Of a stretch of DNA of 64,000 bases, positions 26,271 to 35,717 are shown one piece after another; the stretch's first letter is position 1; each line of letters begins with the position of its first letter. Source of the DNA: Pseudomonadota bacterium. Lineage in GTDB: Bacteria > Pseudomonadota > Alphaproteobacteria > Acetobacterales > Acetobacteraceae. The notes beneath the pieces were generated by a model. The model worked only from the letters and a program-made list of their open reading frames with translations. It made no database searches and was not told where the DNA came from. The position numbers and the translations under genes were made by a program. The stretch is taken from contig JAJZVV010000010.1 of the NCBI GenBank assembly GCA_021845595.1, positions 62,001 to 126,000 of the forward strand, in the 5' to 3' direction.

Positions 26271-27496
26271 TGCCGCGCCTCGGCCGGGCGCGTGGCCTCG
26301 GAAACCTGTTCGTGCTCGGCCGGAGCACGCCCCGACGGCGTCGCTTTGTCCCCCATCACCCGCACCAGATCGCCCGTCTGGACCGAGTCGGGAGGGCTGT
26401 CGATGACGCGATCGGCCGCTGCGAGGCCGGCGACGATCTCGACGGTCGCGCCCATGTCGAGGCCGACCTGGACATTCTTCATCACCACCCGGTTTGTTGC
26501 ATCCAACGTCGCGACCTGCAACCCGTGCTCCTGAAACACGAGTGCGCTGACCGGCACCCGCAGGGCGTCGGCGTCCGCCGGCAACTCGAAATAGATCTGG
26601 GCGTAGGTTCCGGGCATCAGCTCGCCGGCCGGGTTGGGCGCGTGCAGTTCGACAAGCAGGGTGCGCGAACTGGTGTTGATCGCCTGCGCCGTCGTCGCCA
26701 CCATGGCCGGGAAGCGGCGGCGGGGGAACTGCGGCAGCGCCAGTTCGGTCTTCATGCCGACCTTGATCTGGGCGGTGTAAGCCTGCGGCACCCGGACGAA
26801 AACGCGCATCTCATGCACATCCGAGACCTCGAACATCTCCGGCCCGACGCCGCTGCCGACATTGATCAGCGCGCCGACATCGGTCTTGCGGGCGGTCACG
26901 ACGCCGTCGAACGGGGCGATGAGGCGCTTGAACCCTTCGAGCGCGCCGAGACGGCTGACATTGGCCTGCGCCGCCTCCGCCGATGCCCGGGTGGCGGCGT
27001 AGGTCTGCACTTTCACGTCGGTGTCCTGGCGCGAGACCGCGTCCGCGTTCACCAGCTTCTGCCAGCGCTGCGCGGTGATGTCGGCCAGCTTGAGGTTGGC
27101 CATGGCGGTCTTGAGGTCACCCTTGGCGCGCTCGTACTCCTGATCGAGATCGGGCGCGTCGATTTCGCCGAGAAGGTCGCCGGATTTCACCACGGCGCCG
27201 TAGTCCTTGTACCACATTTTCAGATAGCCCGGTACGCGCGCGTAGATCGGCGCCGTGTACCAGGCTTGGATATCACCCGGCAGGACGAGTTCGTTCGGCT
27301 TGGTGTCGCGGGTGGGTTTCACAACCGACACGGTGGGAACGGCCGCCACGTCCGTGACCCGGGTCAGCACGCGGTCCGCATGGAACCGGTCGAGAATCCC
27401 CGACACGGCGATCGCCGCCACCGCGGCCAGGCCGGCGAGCCCGATCAGCAGCCCGCGCTTCGACTTTCGCGGTGACACTTCTCTTGCCTTCACCAT
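26267..27496 (-). CDS. Efflux periplasmic adaptor (membrane fusion protein, AcrA/HlyD type)
   Basis: A 409-residue adaptor. A single N-terminal anchor (RGLLIGLAGLAAVAAIAVSG) precedes the lipoyl half ELVLPGDIQAWYTAPIYARV, an alpha-hairpin region (about 120-220), the second lipoyl half FKRLIAPFDGVVTARKTDVGALI, and the beta-barrel and membrane-proximal domains. It would bridge an inner-membrane pump to the outer-membrane factor encoded next. The genes on both sides are accounted for and no RND, ABC or MFS pump is present. The start MVKAREVSPRK is chosen because the hydrophobic anchor follows at the usual distance. Confidence 0.9.
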   Translation of the reverse strand: MVKAREVSPRKSKRGLLIGLAGLAAVAAIAVSGILDRFHADRVLTRVTDVAAVPTVSVVKPTRDTKPNELVLPGDIQAWYTAPIYARVPGYLKMWYKDYGAVVKSGDLLGEIDAPDLDQEYERAKGDLKTAMANLKLADITAQRWQKLVNADAVSRQDTDVKVQTYAATRASAEAAQANVSRLGALEGFKRLIAPFDGVVTARKTDVGALINVGSGVGPEMFEVSDVHEMRVFVRVPQAYTAQIKVGMKTELALPQFPRRRFPAMVATTAQAINTSSRTLLVELHAPNPAGELMPGTYAQIYFELPADADALRVPVSALVFQEHGLQVATLDATNRVVMKNVQVGLDMGATVEIVAGLAAADRVIDSPPDSVQTGDLVRVMGDKATPSGRAPAEHEQVSEATRPAEARQ

Positions 27497-27670
27497 CTGC
27501 TCCCAACGCCTGGCCAGACACCACCGAGCCCACCCCCGGGCGCGCCCGCCCACTACGCGTGACTTGCCCCTGCCTTGCAGCGCCCGCTGCCAAGCAGCGC
27601 CATATGCTGAGGAGGGCGCGTCTAAGCTGGCGGATATTCCCCGGCGCCTCACGAGCGTCGGCGGGCCGTC

Positions 27671-27706
27671 GGGCTTTAGTCCCCGACACGGCCTGCTCTC
27701 AAGCCC
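27671..27706. promoter_or_regulatory. Candidate operator upstream of the efflux genes
   Basis: GGGCTTTAG (27671-27679) and CTCAAGCCC (27698-27706) form an inverted pair with one mismatch. The half-site CTAAAGCC also occurs in the inverted repeat between the divergent kinase and regulator genes (29211-29240), so both may bind the same response regulator. Inferred from shared sequence only. Confidence 0.3.
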
Positions 27707-27724
27707 GAAATCATAATGTTTCCT

Positions 27725-29170
27725 TCAACCAAGCGAAAGCACGTTCTCGCCGGGGCGCCCCGCGGCGAGCGCCGGCCCCGGCCGCTGGCAGGCGAGCTCG
27801 ACGAGACAGCCGGGCGCGGCGTCGTCGATCCTGAGACCGAACCCGTGCAGCTTGGCAATGGCCGCGACCAGGCTGAGCCCAAGGCCGCTGCCCTCGACAT
27901 GGCGGCTGCGGTCGGAGCGGTAAAAGCGCTTGAGTACGGCCGCCCGCTCCGCCGGCGCGATGCCCGGGCCAGTATCGCGCACCACCAGCACCGGCCCCGC
28001 GGCATCGGCGCGCAGCCCGAGGGTGACCATCCCCCCGGCCGGGGTGAACTTGATGGCGTTGCCGACCAGATTGGCCACGGCCTCGATCAGCAGCGCGTAG
28101 TCGCCAGCGACGGGTTCGACGGGCGTGGCGTCCAGCCGGAACCCGACCGGCTTCTCCTCGGCGATCGGGCCGTAGAGGTCCGCGATCTCCTGCACCAGGG
28201 CGTAGAGGTCCACCTCGGCGAAGCCGCTGCGGCGGCGGCCGTTCTCGATCTCGCTGATGCGCAGCAGCGCGGTGATGATGGCCAGCGCCTGGTCGAGCCC
28301 GGCGATGGCGCGGTCGATCGCGTCCTGCATCTGGGGCGGGGAGTTGGCGCCGTCACGGCTGCGCTCCAGGCGCACGCGCACGCGTGAGAGCGGGGTGCGC
28401 AGATCGTGCGCGATGTCCTCGCCTACGCCCTTGATCTCATCGAGCAGGCGGCCGATCTCGTCGAGCATGTGGTTGACGCTGTTGGCGAGCTGATCGATCT
28501 CGTCGCCGGTGGTCCGAACCGGCAGGCGCTCGCCGAGGTCGCCGCCCATGATGCGCTCGATGCGGGCATGCATCCCCTTGATCCGGCGCATGGTGCGCAG
28601 GCTGAGCAGGGCACCGGTGGCGAGCGCCAGCAAGAGCGCCGGCAGCACGCCCCATTTCAGCACCCGGAGCACCACGGAGCGCAGCTCGCCGAGCTCCGCG
28701 CTGTCGCGCGCCAGCACCAGGATGCGCCCGTCGGCCATGGCGCGGGCCACCGCGCGCACGTCCGCGGTCTGGGTTCCGTCCGGGCCGGGAATCTGCACCT
28801 CGGCGGCATAGGCCTGGCCATCCGCGGGCAGGCCCGCCGGCAGAAGCTGCAGATTGCCGGCGAGCAGCCGCCCGTCGGGCCCGAACGTGGCGGCGAAGGT
28901 CAGCCGGTGCAGGCCGTCCCCAAGCCGGGTGCCGAGCAGCCAGGCCAGACGTTCGGGCGGCCCATCCGCGGCGGCCTGGGCCTGACGGACCAGGAAGGCG
29001 TCGATTCGCGCCGTCTCGACTACCGCGGTCTGCCAGTAGATCACGGCGAACAGCGGCAGGGTCGAGAGCACGAAGGCACCGCCATAGGCCAGCGCCAGCC
29101 GGAACACGGCGGTGCGGAACAAATCCGGCAGCCGCCAGCGGACGTTCTCGACTGCAACCCGTGCATCCAT
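27725..29170 (-). CDS. Sensor histidine kinase (EnvZ/HAMP type)
   Basis: About 481 residues. The first membrane segment is ALAYGGAFVLSTLPLFAVIYW and the second is VLPALLLALATGALLSL, bounding a periplasmic sensor of about 110 residues. A HAMP linker (RRIKGMHARIERIMGGDL) leads into the DHp helix with GEDIAHDLRTPLSRVRVR (phosphorylated His) and the ATPase domain with N-box LVGNAIKF, VRDTGPGIA and GSGLGLSLV. It is divergent from its likely partner, the OmpR-type regulator at 29351. ATG at 29170 has GGGAG ten bases upstream; an ATG at 29197 is an alternative. It lies next to the efflux genes and may control them. Confidence 0.93.
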   Translation of the reverse strand: MDARVAVENVRWRLPDLFRTAVFRLALAYGGAFVLSTLPLFAVIYWQTAVVETARIDAFLVRQAQAAADGPPERLAWLLGTRLGDGLHRLTFAATFGPDGRLLAGNLQLLPAGLPADGQAYAAEVQIPGPDGTQTADVRAVARAMADGRILVLARDSAELGELRSVVLRVLKWGVLPALLLALATGALLSLRTMRRIKGMHARIERIMGGDLGERLPVRTTGDEIDQLANSVNHMLDEIGRLLDEIKGVGEDIAHDLRTPLSRVRVRLERSRDGANSPPQMQDAIDRAIAGLDQALAIITALLRISEIENGRRRSGFAEVDLYALVQEIADLYGPIAEEKPVGFRLDATPVEPVAGDYALLIEAVANLVGNAIKFTPAGGMVTLGLRADAAGPVLVVRDTGPGIAPAERAAVLKRFYRSDRSRHVEGSGLGLSLVAAIAKLHGFGLRIDDAAPGCLVELACQRPGPALAAGRPGENVLSLG

Positions 29171-29210
29171 CGGTCCATTCTCCCGCGCCGAGACCATCGG
29201 TGCCAGACGC

Positions 29211-29240
29211 CATTAAAGCCGAATGAACGAGGCTTTAGTG
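29211..29240. promoter_or_regulatory. Inverted repeat between divergent kinase and regulator genes
   Basis: CATTAAAGCC (29211-29220) and GGCTTTAGTG (29231-29240) pair with one mismatch around a 10-base spacer. It is placed where an autoregulating response regulator would bind. Confidence 0.4.
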
Positions 29241-29350
29241 GCGCTACGGTGGCGAATGCGGTCTAGATGTGCCGTCTTTGCCCGTCCTGCCACCCGCGCG
29301 CCGCTCCGGACCGCGGCGGGGAGGCATCCGGGCCACGTGCGGGGGCCACG

Positions 29351-30076
29351 ATGCAAACCGACGATCTGAAGCTGGGGGCGCAGCCGACGCCGCATCACCG
29401 CGCGCACATCCTGCTGCTCGAGGACGACGCCGAACTGGCCGAGGAGATCCGCGGCGAGCTGGATACCCGTGGCCTCGCCGTGCGCCACGCGGCGACCGGG
29501 CCGGAGGGGCTCGATGAGGCACGGCGCGCCCGGTTCGACCTGCTGATCGTCGATCGCATGCTGCCCGGTCTGGACGGGCTGACCATCATCGAGACGCTGC
29601 GCGACGAGGGCGTGCACACGCCCGTTCTGGTGTTGAGCGCGCTCAACGCGGTCGATGAGCGCGTGAGCGGTCTCAAGGCCGGCGGTGACGACTATCTGTG
29701 CAAACCCTTCGCGTTCGCCGAACTCGCCGCGCGCATCGACACGCTGCTGCGCCGCCCGCCGCCCTCGCGCCAGACGATGATGCGTCTCGGCCCGATCGAG
29801 CTCGATCTGATCGACCGCACCGCCCGGCGCGGCGCACGGCCGATCGATCTGCTGCCGACGGAGTTCAAGATTCTCGAATATCTCATGCGCCACGGCGGCC
29901 AGGTGGTGACACGGGACATGATGCTCGAGGATGTCTGGCACTACCGCTTCCTGCCGCACACCAACGTCGTCGACGTCCATATCGGCAAGCTGCGCCGCAA
30001 GATCGACGCCCCCGGCGAGGTGCCGATGCTGCACTCCGTCCGCGGCGCCGGGTTCATGCTGCGCGTGCCCGACTGA
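29351..30076 (+). CDS. OmpR-family response regulator
   Basis: A 241-residue transcription factor. The receiver domain (about 17-130) shows LLLEDDAELAEEI, the phospho-acceptor in LLIVDRMLPGLDG, and the lysine in CKPFAFAELAARI. The winged-helix DNA-binding domain (about 145-240) has LLPTEFKILEYLMRHGGQVV, VVDVHIGKLRRKID and LHSVRGAGFML. It is encoded divergently from the kinase at 27725-29170, an arrangement that supports their being partners. Confidence 0.93.
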   Translation: MQTDDLKLGAQPTPHHRAHILLLEDDAELAEEIRGELDTRGLAVRHAATGPEGLDEARRARFDLLIVDRMLPGLDGLTIIETLRDEGVHTPVLVLSALNAVDERVSGLKAGGDDYLCKPFAFAELAARIDTLLRRPPPSRQTMMRLGPIELDLIDRTARRGARPIDLLPTEFKILEYLMRHGGQVVTRDMMLEDVWHYRFLPHTNVVDVHIGKLRRKIDAPGEVPMLHSVRGAGFMLRVPD

Positions 30077-30177
30077 GCACGGGGTCGGCCAGGAACCCCG
30101 CCCGGGACGCCAGGCCGCGACTGCGGGGTTGGCTTGGACCGCTTCCGCGCGATACGATCGGCGCCACGTCCAAGCAA

Positions 30178-30984
30178 ATGTTCATCGACCCCGCCTCCCG
30201 GGCCGCCCAGCGCCCTTCGGTCTCCACCCCGGCACCGCTGACCACGCGCGGCTGGCTGGGTTCGTGCGCGGCCCATGCCGGCGTGATCCTGGCGCTGACC
30301 GTGCTGATGGGGCGTTCGGTGACGACCACGCCGCCGGTGCCGCTGCCGATCGTCCCGCTCGTCTTCGCCCCGGCCGAAGCCCCGCCGCCGGAGGCGGCCG
30401 CTCCGCCGAAACCGCCGGAAGCGGCTCCTTCACCGCCGCCGCCGGAGGCGGCCGCTCCACCCCCGCCGCCGGAGGCGGCTGCGCCACCCCCACCGCCTGA
30501 AGCGGCCGCGCCGCCGCCACCGCCGGAGGAAGCCGTTGCGCCTCCGCCGCCGGTCGCCGCACCGCCCGTTCCGCCGAAGCCACGCCCGGCGACACGTCCG
30601 CCGGCGCGCACCATCGCCCGCGCCGCCCCGACCCCACCGGTGACACAGGCCGCGCCGGCGGCGCCGAGCGCGCCGCAGGTGGCGGCATTGTCGGCCCCGC
30701 TGATCCCCCCTCGCCCGCTCGCCGCCGCCGCCGGCAACCGCGCGCCCGCCTATCCGGAGTCGGCGCGGCGGCGGCGTGAGAGCGGGCGGGTGATGCTGCG
30801 CGTCGCGGTCTCGGCCGAAGGCCGGGCGACCGAGGTCGCCGTCGCCGAGTCCTCCGGCAGCGCCGTCCTGGATGCCGCCGCGGCCGACGCGGTCCGCGCC
30901 TGGCGCTTCGTGCCGGCGACCCGCGGCGGGCTGACCGTCGCCGGCGTCGCCGACGTGCCCATCCGCTTCAATCTCTCGGAATAG
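30178..30984 (+). CDS. TonB-type energy transducer
   Basis: A 268-residue protein with TonB architecture. There is a short cytoplasmic part and one membrane helix (SCAAHAGVILALTVLMG, with the conserved His). A long periplasmic Pro/Ala/Glu spacer follows (about 60-190, repeats of PPPPEAAA). The C-terminal TonB domain has APAYPESARRRRESGRVMLR and AAAADAVRAWRFVPATR. It should couple the proton gradient via ExbBD (not in the window) to an outer-membrane receptor, probably the one at 33207. The 3' end overlaps the response-regulator gene convergently by 17 bases. No clear ribosome site precedes the ATG. Confidence 0.88.
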   Translation: MFIDPASRAAQRPSVSTPAPLTTRGWLGSCAAHAGVILALTVLMGRSVTTTPPVPLPIVPLVFAPAEAPPPEAAAPPKPPEAAPSPPPPEAAAPPPPPEAAAPPPPPEAAAPPPPPEEAVAPPPPVAAPPVPPKPRPATRPPARTIARAAPTPPVTQAAPAAPSAPQVAALSAPLIPPRPLAAAAGNRAPAYPESARRRRESGRVMLRVAVSAEGRATEVAVAESSGSAVLDAAAADAVRAWRFVPATRGGLTVAGVADVPIRFNLSE

Positions 30985-31636
30985 GCTGCGCCGGCGCCGC
31001 CCAGGCCAGAGCCCCGGACCGGTGCTCCTCGACCGCGATGCGCACCAGTCCGGCCAGGGTCGCGACCTTCAGCTTCGTCTTCAGCTGCGAGCAGACATTG
31101 GCCACGGTGCGGTAGCTGATCCCCAGCGCGCCGGCGATCTCGCCGAGCGCCTTGCCCTCGGCGAGCAGCGCCAGCACCTCCCGCTCGCGCGGGGTCAGCG
31201 CGCCGACCGTCCCGCCCGGCCCGCGCACGGCCATCAGCGCCAGCGTCTGCGCGACGCTGCGACCGAGATGGACCTCGCCGGCGAGCACGCGGTCGATTGC
31301 CTCGATCAGCGTCTCGGGGTCGTCATTCTTGCTGACATAGCCCATCGCCCCCTCGGCGAGGGCACGGGAGACGAAGGCGGCGTCCTCGTACATGCTGAAC
31401 ATCACCACGCGCAGGCCGGGCCGGCGCGCGCGCAGCTCGCGCAGCAGGTCGAGCCCGCCACGGTCGGGCAGATTGACGTCCAGAACGACGATGTCGGGCT
31501 CGGCCGTCTCGAACAGCGCCAGCCCCTCGGCCGCGGTCTTGGCTTCCAGAACGCGCACGCCGCCGCGGCTCTCGAGCAGCCGCCGGCAGCCGGCGCGGAC
31601 GATCGGGTGATCGTCGATCAGCAGCACACCGATCAT
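30968..31636 (-). CDS. NarL/FixJ-family response regulator
   Basis: A 222-residue regulator. The receiver has LLIDDHPIVRAGCRRLLES, the phosphorylated Asp in DIVVLDVNLPDRGG, and Lys in YVSKNDDPETL. The LuxR-type HTH is LTPREREVLALLAEGKALGE followed by GISYRTVANVCSQLKTKL. It overlaps the kinase gene by four bases (ATGA) and so is its partner. NarL-type pairs regulate PQQ-alcohol dehydrogenases in several bacteria (ExaDE, FlhSR, MoxXY families). With the receptor, cytochrome and ABC genes nearby, this pair is a likely regulator of such a system; that is inference. Confidence 0.92.
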   Translation of the reverse strand: MIGVLLIDDHPIVRAGCRRLLESRGGVRVLEAKTAAEGLALFETAEPDIVVLDVNLPDRGGLDLLRELRARRPGLRVVMFSMYEDAAFVSRALAEGAMGYVSKNDDPETLIEAIDRVLAGEVHLGRSVAQTLALMAVRGPGGTVGALTPREREVLALLAEGKALGEIAGALGISYRTVANVCSQLKTKLKVATLAGLVRIAVEEHRSGALAWAAPAQPIPRD

Positions 31637-33015
31637 GACGCCGCCACCCTCGAGGTCTGCAGCGGAATGGAAATCTCCACGCGGGCGCCTGTCCCCCCGG
31701 CGCCCCTTTCCAGCGCACCGGCGCCGATGCGGACCTCGCCACCGAGGCCGCGGGCGCGTTCGCACATGCCGAGCAGTCCGAAGCCGAAGCGCTGATCGGG
31801 CGCGAAGCCGCCGCCATCATCCTCCACTGTGACTTCGATTGCGCCTCCCGGCGCACCACCGGGCAGAACCGCCTGACGCAGGGCGAGCCGGACGGCGACA
31901 TGCTCCGCCCCGGAGTGGCGGACGGTGTTGGTGAGGCATTCCTGCACCGAGCGAAACAGCGTCAGCCCGACGCGCTCGTCGAGCGCCGGCAACACGGGCG
32001 GCAGCTCCAGGCTGAACTGCAGCCGCGGCACGCGTTCCTCCCAGCCCATCACCAGCTGGCGCAGCGCTTCGGCCAGCCCCATGTGATCGAGAATGAGCGG
32101 GCGCAGCCGCTCCAGCATGCGCGCATTGCCGCGCTGGATGTGATCGACCAGCGCGGTGATCTCGCTGGCGCGGGCCTTGATCTCGCCGACGCGGGCCTCC
32201 CCATCCGGCCCGCCGGCGGCGCGGAGGATGCAGGCCAGCTCGGCGCGAATGCCGAACAGCGCCGGACCGAACTCGTCGTGCAGCTCATGCGCAATCTCCT
32301 TGCGCTCCTCCTCCTGCACCGAGATCAGACGGTCGATGAGATGGTGGTTGTCGGCGGTGACGCGGGCGAGCGCGGCGGCGAGGCGGTCGAAGGTTTCGCC
32401 GATGCGGCGCAGCTCGACGAGGCGGATCGGCGGTGAGATCGCCTCGAACCGGCCCTGGCCGAGCCGGTCGAGCCCCTCGGCGAGGCGGCGCAGCGGCCGC
32501 AGTGCGACCCCGCTCGACCACGCCAGCAGCGCCACGATGCTGAGCGCGAGCGCGGCCATCAGCGCGGCGAGGAAGCGCATCTCGGTCCAGATTTCGGCGA
32601 TCTCGTCGAGCGGATTGGCGATGATCTCGATCTCGCCGACCGGCCGGCCGCCGGCCAGCACGGGCACGGTCGCGCTGGCCGGCGGCGGGGCGAACAGCCG
32701 GGCGAACCAACGCGGCACGCGCGCGCTCGCCGCCACGGCCGGGCGGTCCGCCGCGCCGGCGGGGCGGACGATCAGGCGCACGTGCCGCAGCTTCGGCAGC
32801 GCGGCGGCGAGCCGGTCGAGCATGCCGGCCTGCGGACCGGCCTCGACGGCGCGCAGCGTCAGCGCCGCCAGGCTGCGTCCGACGCTCAGCGCGGCCCCGG
32901 TCTCGGTGGCGACGCGCAGCCGCGCGCTGTGCAGGGTGACCGCGAACGTCACCGCCAGCCCGATCAGCAGGATCGCGCCGGGAATGGCGATCAGTCTGGC
33001 GCGCAGCGAGCGCAT
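31633..33015 (-). CDS. Sensor histidine kinase (NarX/UhpB, HisKA_3 type)
   Basis: A 460-residue kinase. Membrane helices lie at about residues 10-28 (AIPGAILLIGLAVTFAVTL) and 150-170 (LAALMAALALSIVALLAW), with a periplasmic domain between them and a HAMP segment (ALRPLRRLAEGLDRLGQGRF). The dimerisation domain has the HisKA_3 motif EERKEIAHELHDEFGPALFG, followed by N-box CLTNTVRHSG and ATP lid VEDDGGGFAPDQRFGFGLLG. It is co-translated with the NarL-type regulator and divergent from the TonB-dependent receptor gene, which it may control. The ATG at 33015 is placed just before the first helix. Confidence 0.92.
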   Translation of the reverse strand: MRSLRARLIAIPGAILLIGLAVTFAVTLHSARLRVATETGAALSVGRSLAALTLRAVEAGPQAGMLDRLAAALPKLRHVRLIVRPAGAADRPAVAASARVPRWFARLFAPPPASATVPVLAGGRPVGEIEIIANPLDEIAEIWTEMRFLAALMAALALSIVALLAWSSGVALRPLRRLAEGLDRLGQGRFEAISPPIRLVELRRIGETFDRLAAALARVTADNHHLIDRLISVQEEERKEIAHELHDEFGPALFGIRAELACILRAAGGPDGEARVGEIKARASEITALVDHIQRGNARMLERLRPLILDHMGLAEALRQLVMGWEERVPRLQFSLELPPVLPALDERVGLTLFRSVQECLTNTVRHSGAEHVAVRLALRQAVLPGGAPGGAIEVTVEDDGGGFAPDQRFGFGLLGMCERARGLGGEVRIGAGALERGAGGTGARVEISIPLQTSRVAAS

Positions 33016-33206
33016 CGCGTGGTCCCTCCCCGCCTCCGCGCGCAGACCGCGGAGGGCGGAGCAGTGTGCGGATACGTGAAGATTCTGCAAGCGTCCGGCA
33101 AGGATCGGCAAATGTTTCGGCAATGATTGTGATGGACAGCGCCCCGCCACCGGCGATCATGGCGGCCGACCAGCGCGCCGGAGCGCCGGCGGGGAGGAGA
33201 CGGATC

Positions 33207-35558
33207 TTGGAGCTGCGACCCATTCGGCCGCCCGCGCGTGCCGCCTTGATCGGTGGCCTGCTGCTGCTGGCCGCGAGCGCTGCGGCGCGCGCGCAGGACG
33301 CGCCACCGGCGCCACCCGACAACACGGTGCTGCCGGAGACCGAGGTATTCGGCGCCACGCCCATGCTCGGTTCGGGCATCGACCGCAACAAGATCGCGGG
33401 CGAAACCCATGTGCTCAACGCCAACGACGTGACGCTCGATGGCACGCCCAACATGATGCGGGCGCTGAACGAGCAGGTCGGCGGCGTCTCGCTGGGCAAC
33501 GCCAACGGCAATCCGTTCCAGGAAAACCTCGTCTATCATGGCTTCCAGGCCTCGCCGCTGGTCGGCAACGCCCAGGGCATCGCCGTCTATGTCAATGGCG
33601 TGCGCTTCAACCAGCCGTTCGGCGATACCGTCAACTGGGACCTGATCCCCTCGATCGCCATCGATACGATGAATCTCGAAGGCACCAACCCGGTGTTCGG
33701 GCTCAACGCCCTGGGCGGCGCGCTGTCGGTGCAGATGAAGAACGGCTTCACCTTCCACGGCACCGAGGCCGATATCTGGGGCGGCTCCTTCGCCACCTCC
33801 TCGGAGGAGTTCCAGTACGGCAAGCAGATCGGCAACACCGCCGTCTATATCGCCGGCACCCAGCTCAACTCCGGCGGCTGGCGGCAGAACGAATCCTCGG
33901 CGCTGCAGCAGCTCTATGGCGACATCGGCTGGCGCAACGACAAGGCCGAGGTGCATCTCAGCCTGCTCGGCGCCAACAACCGGCTCAACAACCCGGCCAC
34001 CGTGCCGGTGCAGTTGCTGGACGCGCAGCGCACCGCCGTGTTCACCGCGCCGAACAACACCGCCGATCAGTACGGCATGGCGGTGCTTTCGGCGAGCTAC
34101 GACGTCACCGCGGATACGTCCGTGCAGGCCAACGCCTATGTCGAGAATCTGTTCCAGCGCGTGACCAACGGCAACGTCGCCAATGGCGCGCCGTGCGGTT
34201 CGTTCGCGCCGGGCTTTCTCTGCGCCGGGCCGAGCCAGTTCCTCACCACCTTGGGCGGGTCCCCGATTCCGGACTTTCTCAATGGCGGACCCTATTCGCA
34301 GCTCAACCTGATGGACACCAACACCGACGGCTACGGCGTCTCGGTGCAGGCCACCAACACGTCGAAGCTCTTCGGCCATCCCAATCACTTCGTCGCCGGC
34401 GCCAGCCTCGATGGCGGGTTCACCCACTACACGGCGGCGACGCTGATCGGCGGACTGAACCCGATCAACCGCTTCTTCACCTACCCCGGCATCCAGATCG
34501 ACCAGGCCGACGGCTCCATGGCGCCGGTCAACGTCAATGATCACGACGTCTATTACGGCCTTTATTTTCTTGATATTTTCGACATCACGCCAGCGCTGTC
34601 GCTCAGCGTCTCGGGCCGGTTCAACGTCGCCAGCATCGTGCTCGCGGACCATCTCGGCGGCGCGCTCAGCGGCCAGCACAGCTACAACCATTTCAACCCG
34701 GCGGCCGGCCTGACCTACAAGATCACGCCGACGACCACGGCCTATGTCTCCGCCTCGGAGTCCAACCGCGTGCCGACACCGGCGGAGCTCTCCTGCGCCA
34801 GCCCGACCAGCCCATGCACGCTGACCAATTTCTTCGTCGGCGACCCCAACCTCAAGCAGGTCACGGCGCAGACGGTGGAGGCCGGGGTGCACGGCCAGGT
34901 CAAGCCGTTCGATGGCGCCAAGCTCGATTGGCAGGTCGGTGGCTACCGCACCCAGCTGCACGACGACATCCTCATGGTCGCGAGCCAGATCCAGGGCTCG
35001 GCCTATTTCCAGAACATCCCCGGCGATCTTCGCCAGGGTGTCGATGTCGGCCTCAAGCTGACCACCTCGCGGCTGCGCGCGTGGATCGAGTATTCCTACA
35101 CCGATGCCGTGTTCCAGAACACGTTCCCGCTCTCCAGCCCGAACAACCCCGCCGCCAGCGCCAACGGCACCATCACCGTCCACCCCGGCGCGCAGATGCC
35201 GGGCATCCCGCCGCACATGGTCAAGCTCGGCACCGAGTACCAGATCACCGAGGCGTGGACGGTGGGCGCCGAGGGCATCGCCGCCTCCGGCCAGTACCTG
35301 TTCGGCGACGAGGCCAACCTGACCCAGCCGACCGGAGCCTATTTCGTCGTCGGGCTGAACACGTCCTATCAGGTCAACAAGAACGTCCAGTTCTTCGGCC
35401 AGCTCGAGAATGCCTTCAACGCCGCCTACACGACCTACGGCACCTTCTCGCCGACCGCGCAGGTGCCGATCGCGCAGGCGCCGGGCGCGACCAATCCGCG
35501 CAGCTACACCCCCGCCTCGCCGATCGCCGCCTACGGCGGGGTGCGGGTGACGTTCTGA
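33207..35558 (+). CDS. TonB-dependent outer-membrane receptor (candidate metal or metallophore receptor)
   Basis: About 783 residues. A signal peptide (RAALIGGLLLLAASAAARAQ) precedes a plug domain (PETEVFGATPMLGSGIDRNK to FGLNALGGALSVQMKNGF, with YVNGVRFNQPFGDTVNWDLI) and a 22-strand barrel ending in the terminal aromatic GVRVTF. I prefer the TTG at 33207, placed after GGGGAGGAG, because it puts the signal peptide at the N-terminus; ATGs at 33123, 33132 and 33159 are upstream alternatives. Its place beside the Ped/Lut-like transporter suggests a role like LutH, the lanthanide-linked receptor of methylotrophs. That substrate is inference. Confidence 0.9.
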   Translation: MELRPIRPPARAALIGGLLLLAASAAARAQDAPPAPPDNTVLPETEVFGATPMLGSGIDRNKIAGETHVLNANDVTLDGTPNMMRALNEQVGGVSLGNANGNPFQENLVYHGFQASPLVGNAQGIAVYVNGVRFNQPFGDTVNWDLIPSIAIDTMNLEGTNPVFGLNALGGALSVQMKNGFTFHGTEADIWGGSFATSSEEFQYGKQIGNTAVYIAGTQLNSGGWRQNESSALQQLYGDIGWRNDKAEVHLSLLGANNRLNNPATVPVQLLDAQRTAVFTAPNNTADQYGMAVLSASYDVTADTSVQANAYVENLFQRVTNGNVANGAPCGSFAPGFLCAGPSQFLTTLGGSPIPDFLNGGPYSQLNLMDTNTDGYGVSVQATNTSKLFGHPNHFVAGASLDGGFTHYTAATLIGGLNPINRFFTYPGIQIDQADGSMAPVNVNDHDVYYGLYFLDIFDITPALSLSVSGRFNVASIVLADHLGGALSGQHSYNHFNPAAGLTYKITPTTTAYVSASESNRVPTPAELSCASPTSPCTLTNFFVGDPNLKQVTAQTVEAGVHGQVKPFDGAKLDWQVGGYRTQLHDDILMVASQIQGSAYFQNIPGDLRQGVDVGLKLTTSRLRAWIEYSYTDAVFQNTFPLSSPNNPAASANGTITVHPGAQMPGIPPHMVKLGTEYQITEAWTVGAEGIAASGQYLFGDEANLTQPTGAYFVVGLNTSYQVNKNVQFFGQLENAFNAAYTTYGTFSPTAQVPIAQAPGATNPRSYTPASPIAAYGGVRVTF

Positions 35559-35717
35559 AATCAGCGCCCGGAGCCCGGGCCCGCCGCCCGATCGCCGGGG
35601 ACGCCGGCACGAGCCGATTCCCCAACGAAATCCGCCGCTATCGACAAGCGGGGCGGAGTGTCGATAATGCCCCCGCGCCGCTCCGGCGCGGTCTCGTCAG
35701 GAAATGGAATCGACAGG

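Noticed and set aside
30360-30610. Repetitive DNA array at 30.4-30.6 kb
   Set aside because: It is the coding sequence of the Pro/Ala/Glu-rich TonB spacer; the periodicity is explained by the protein.
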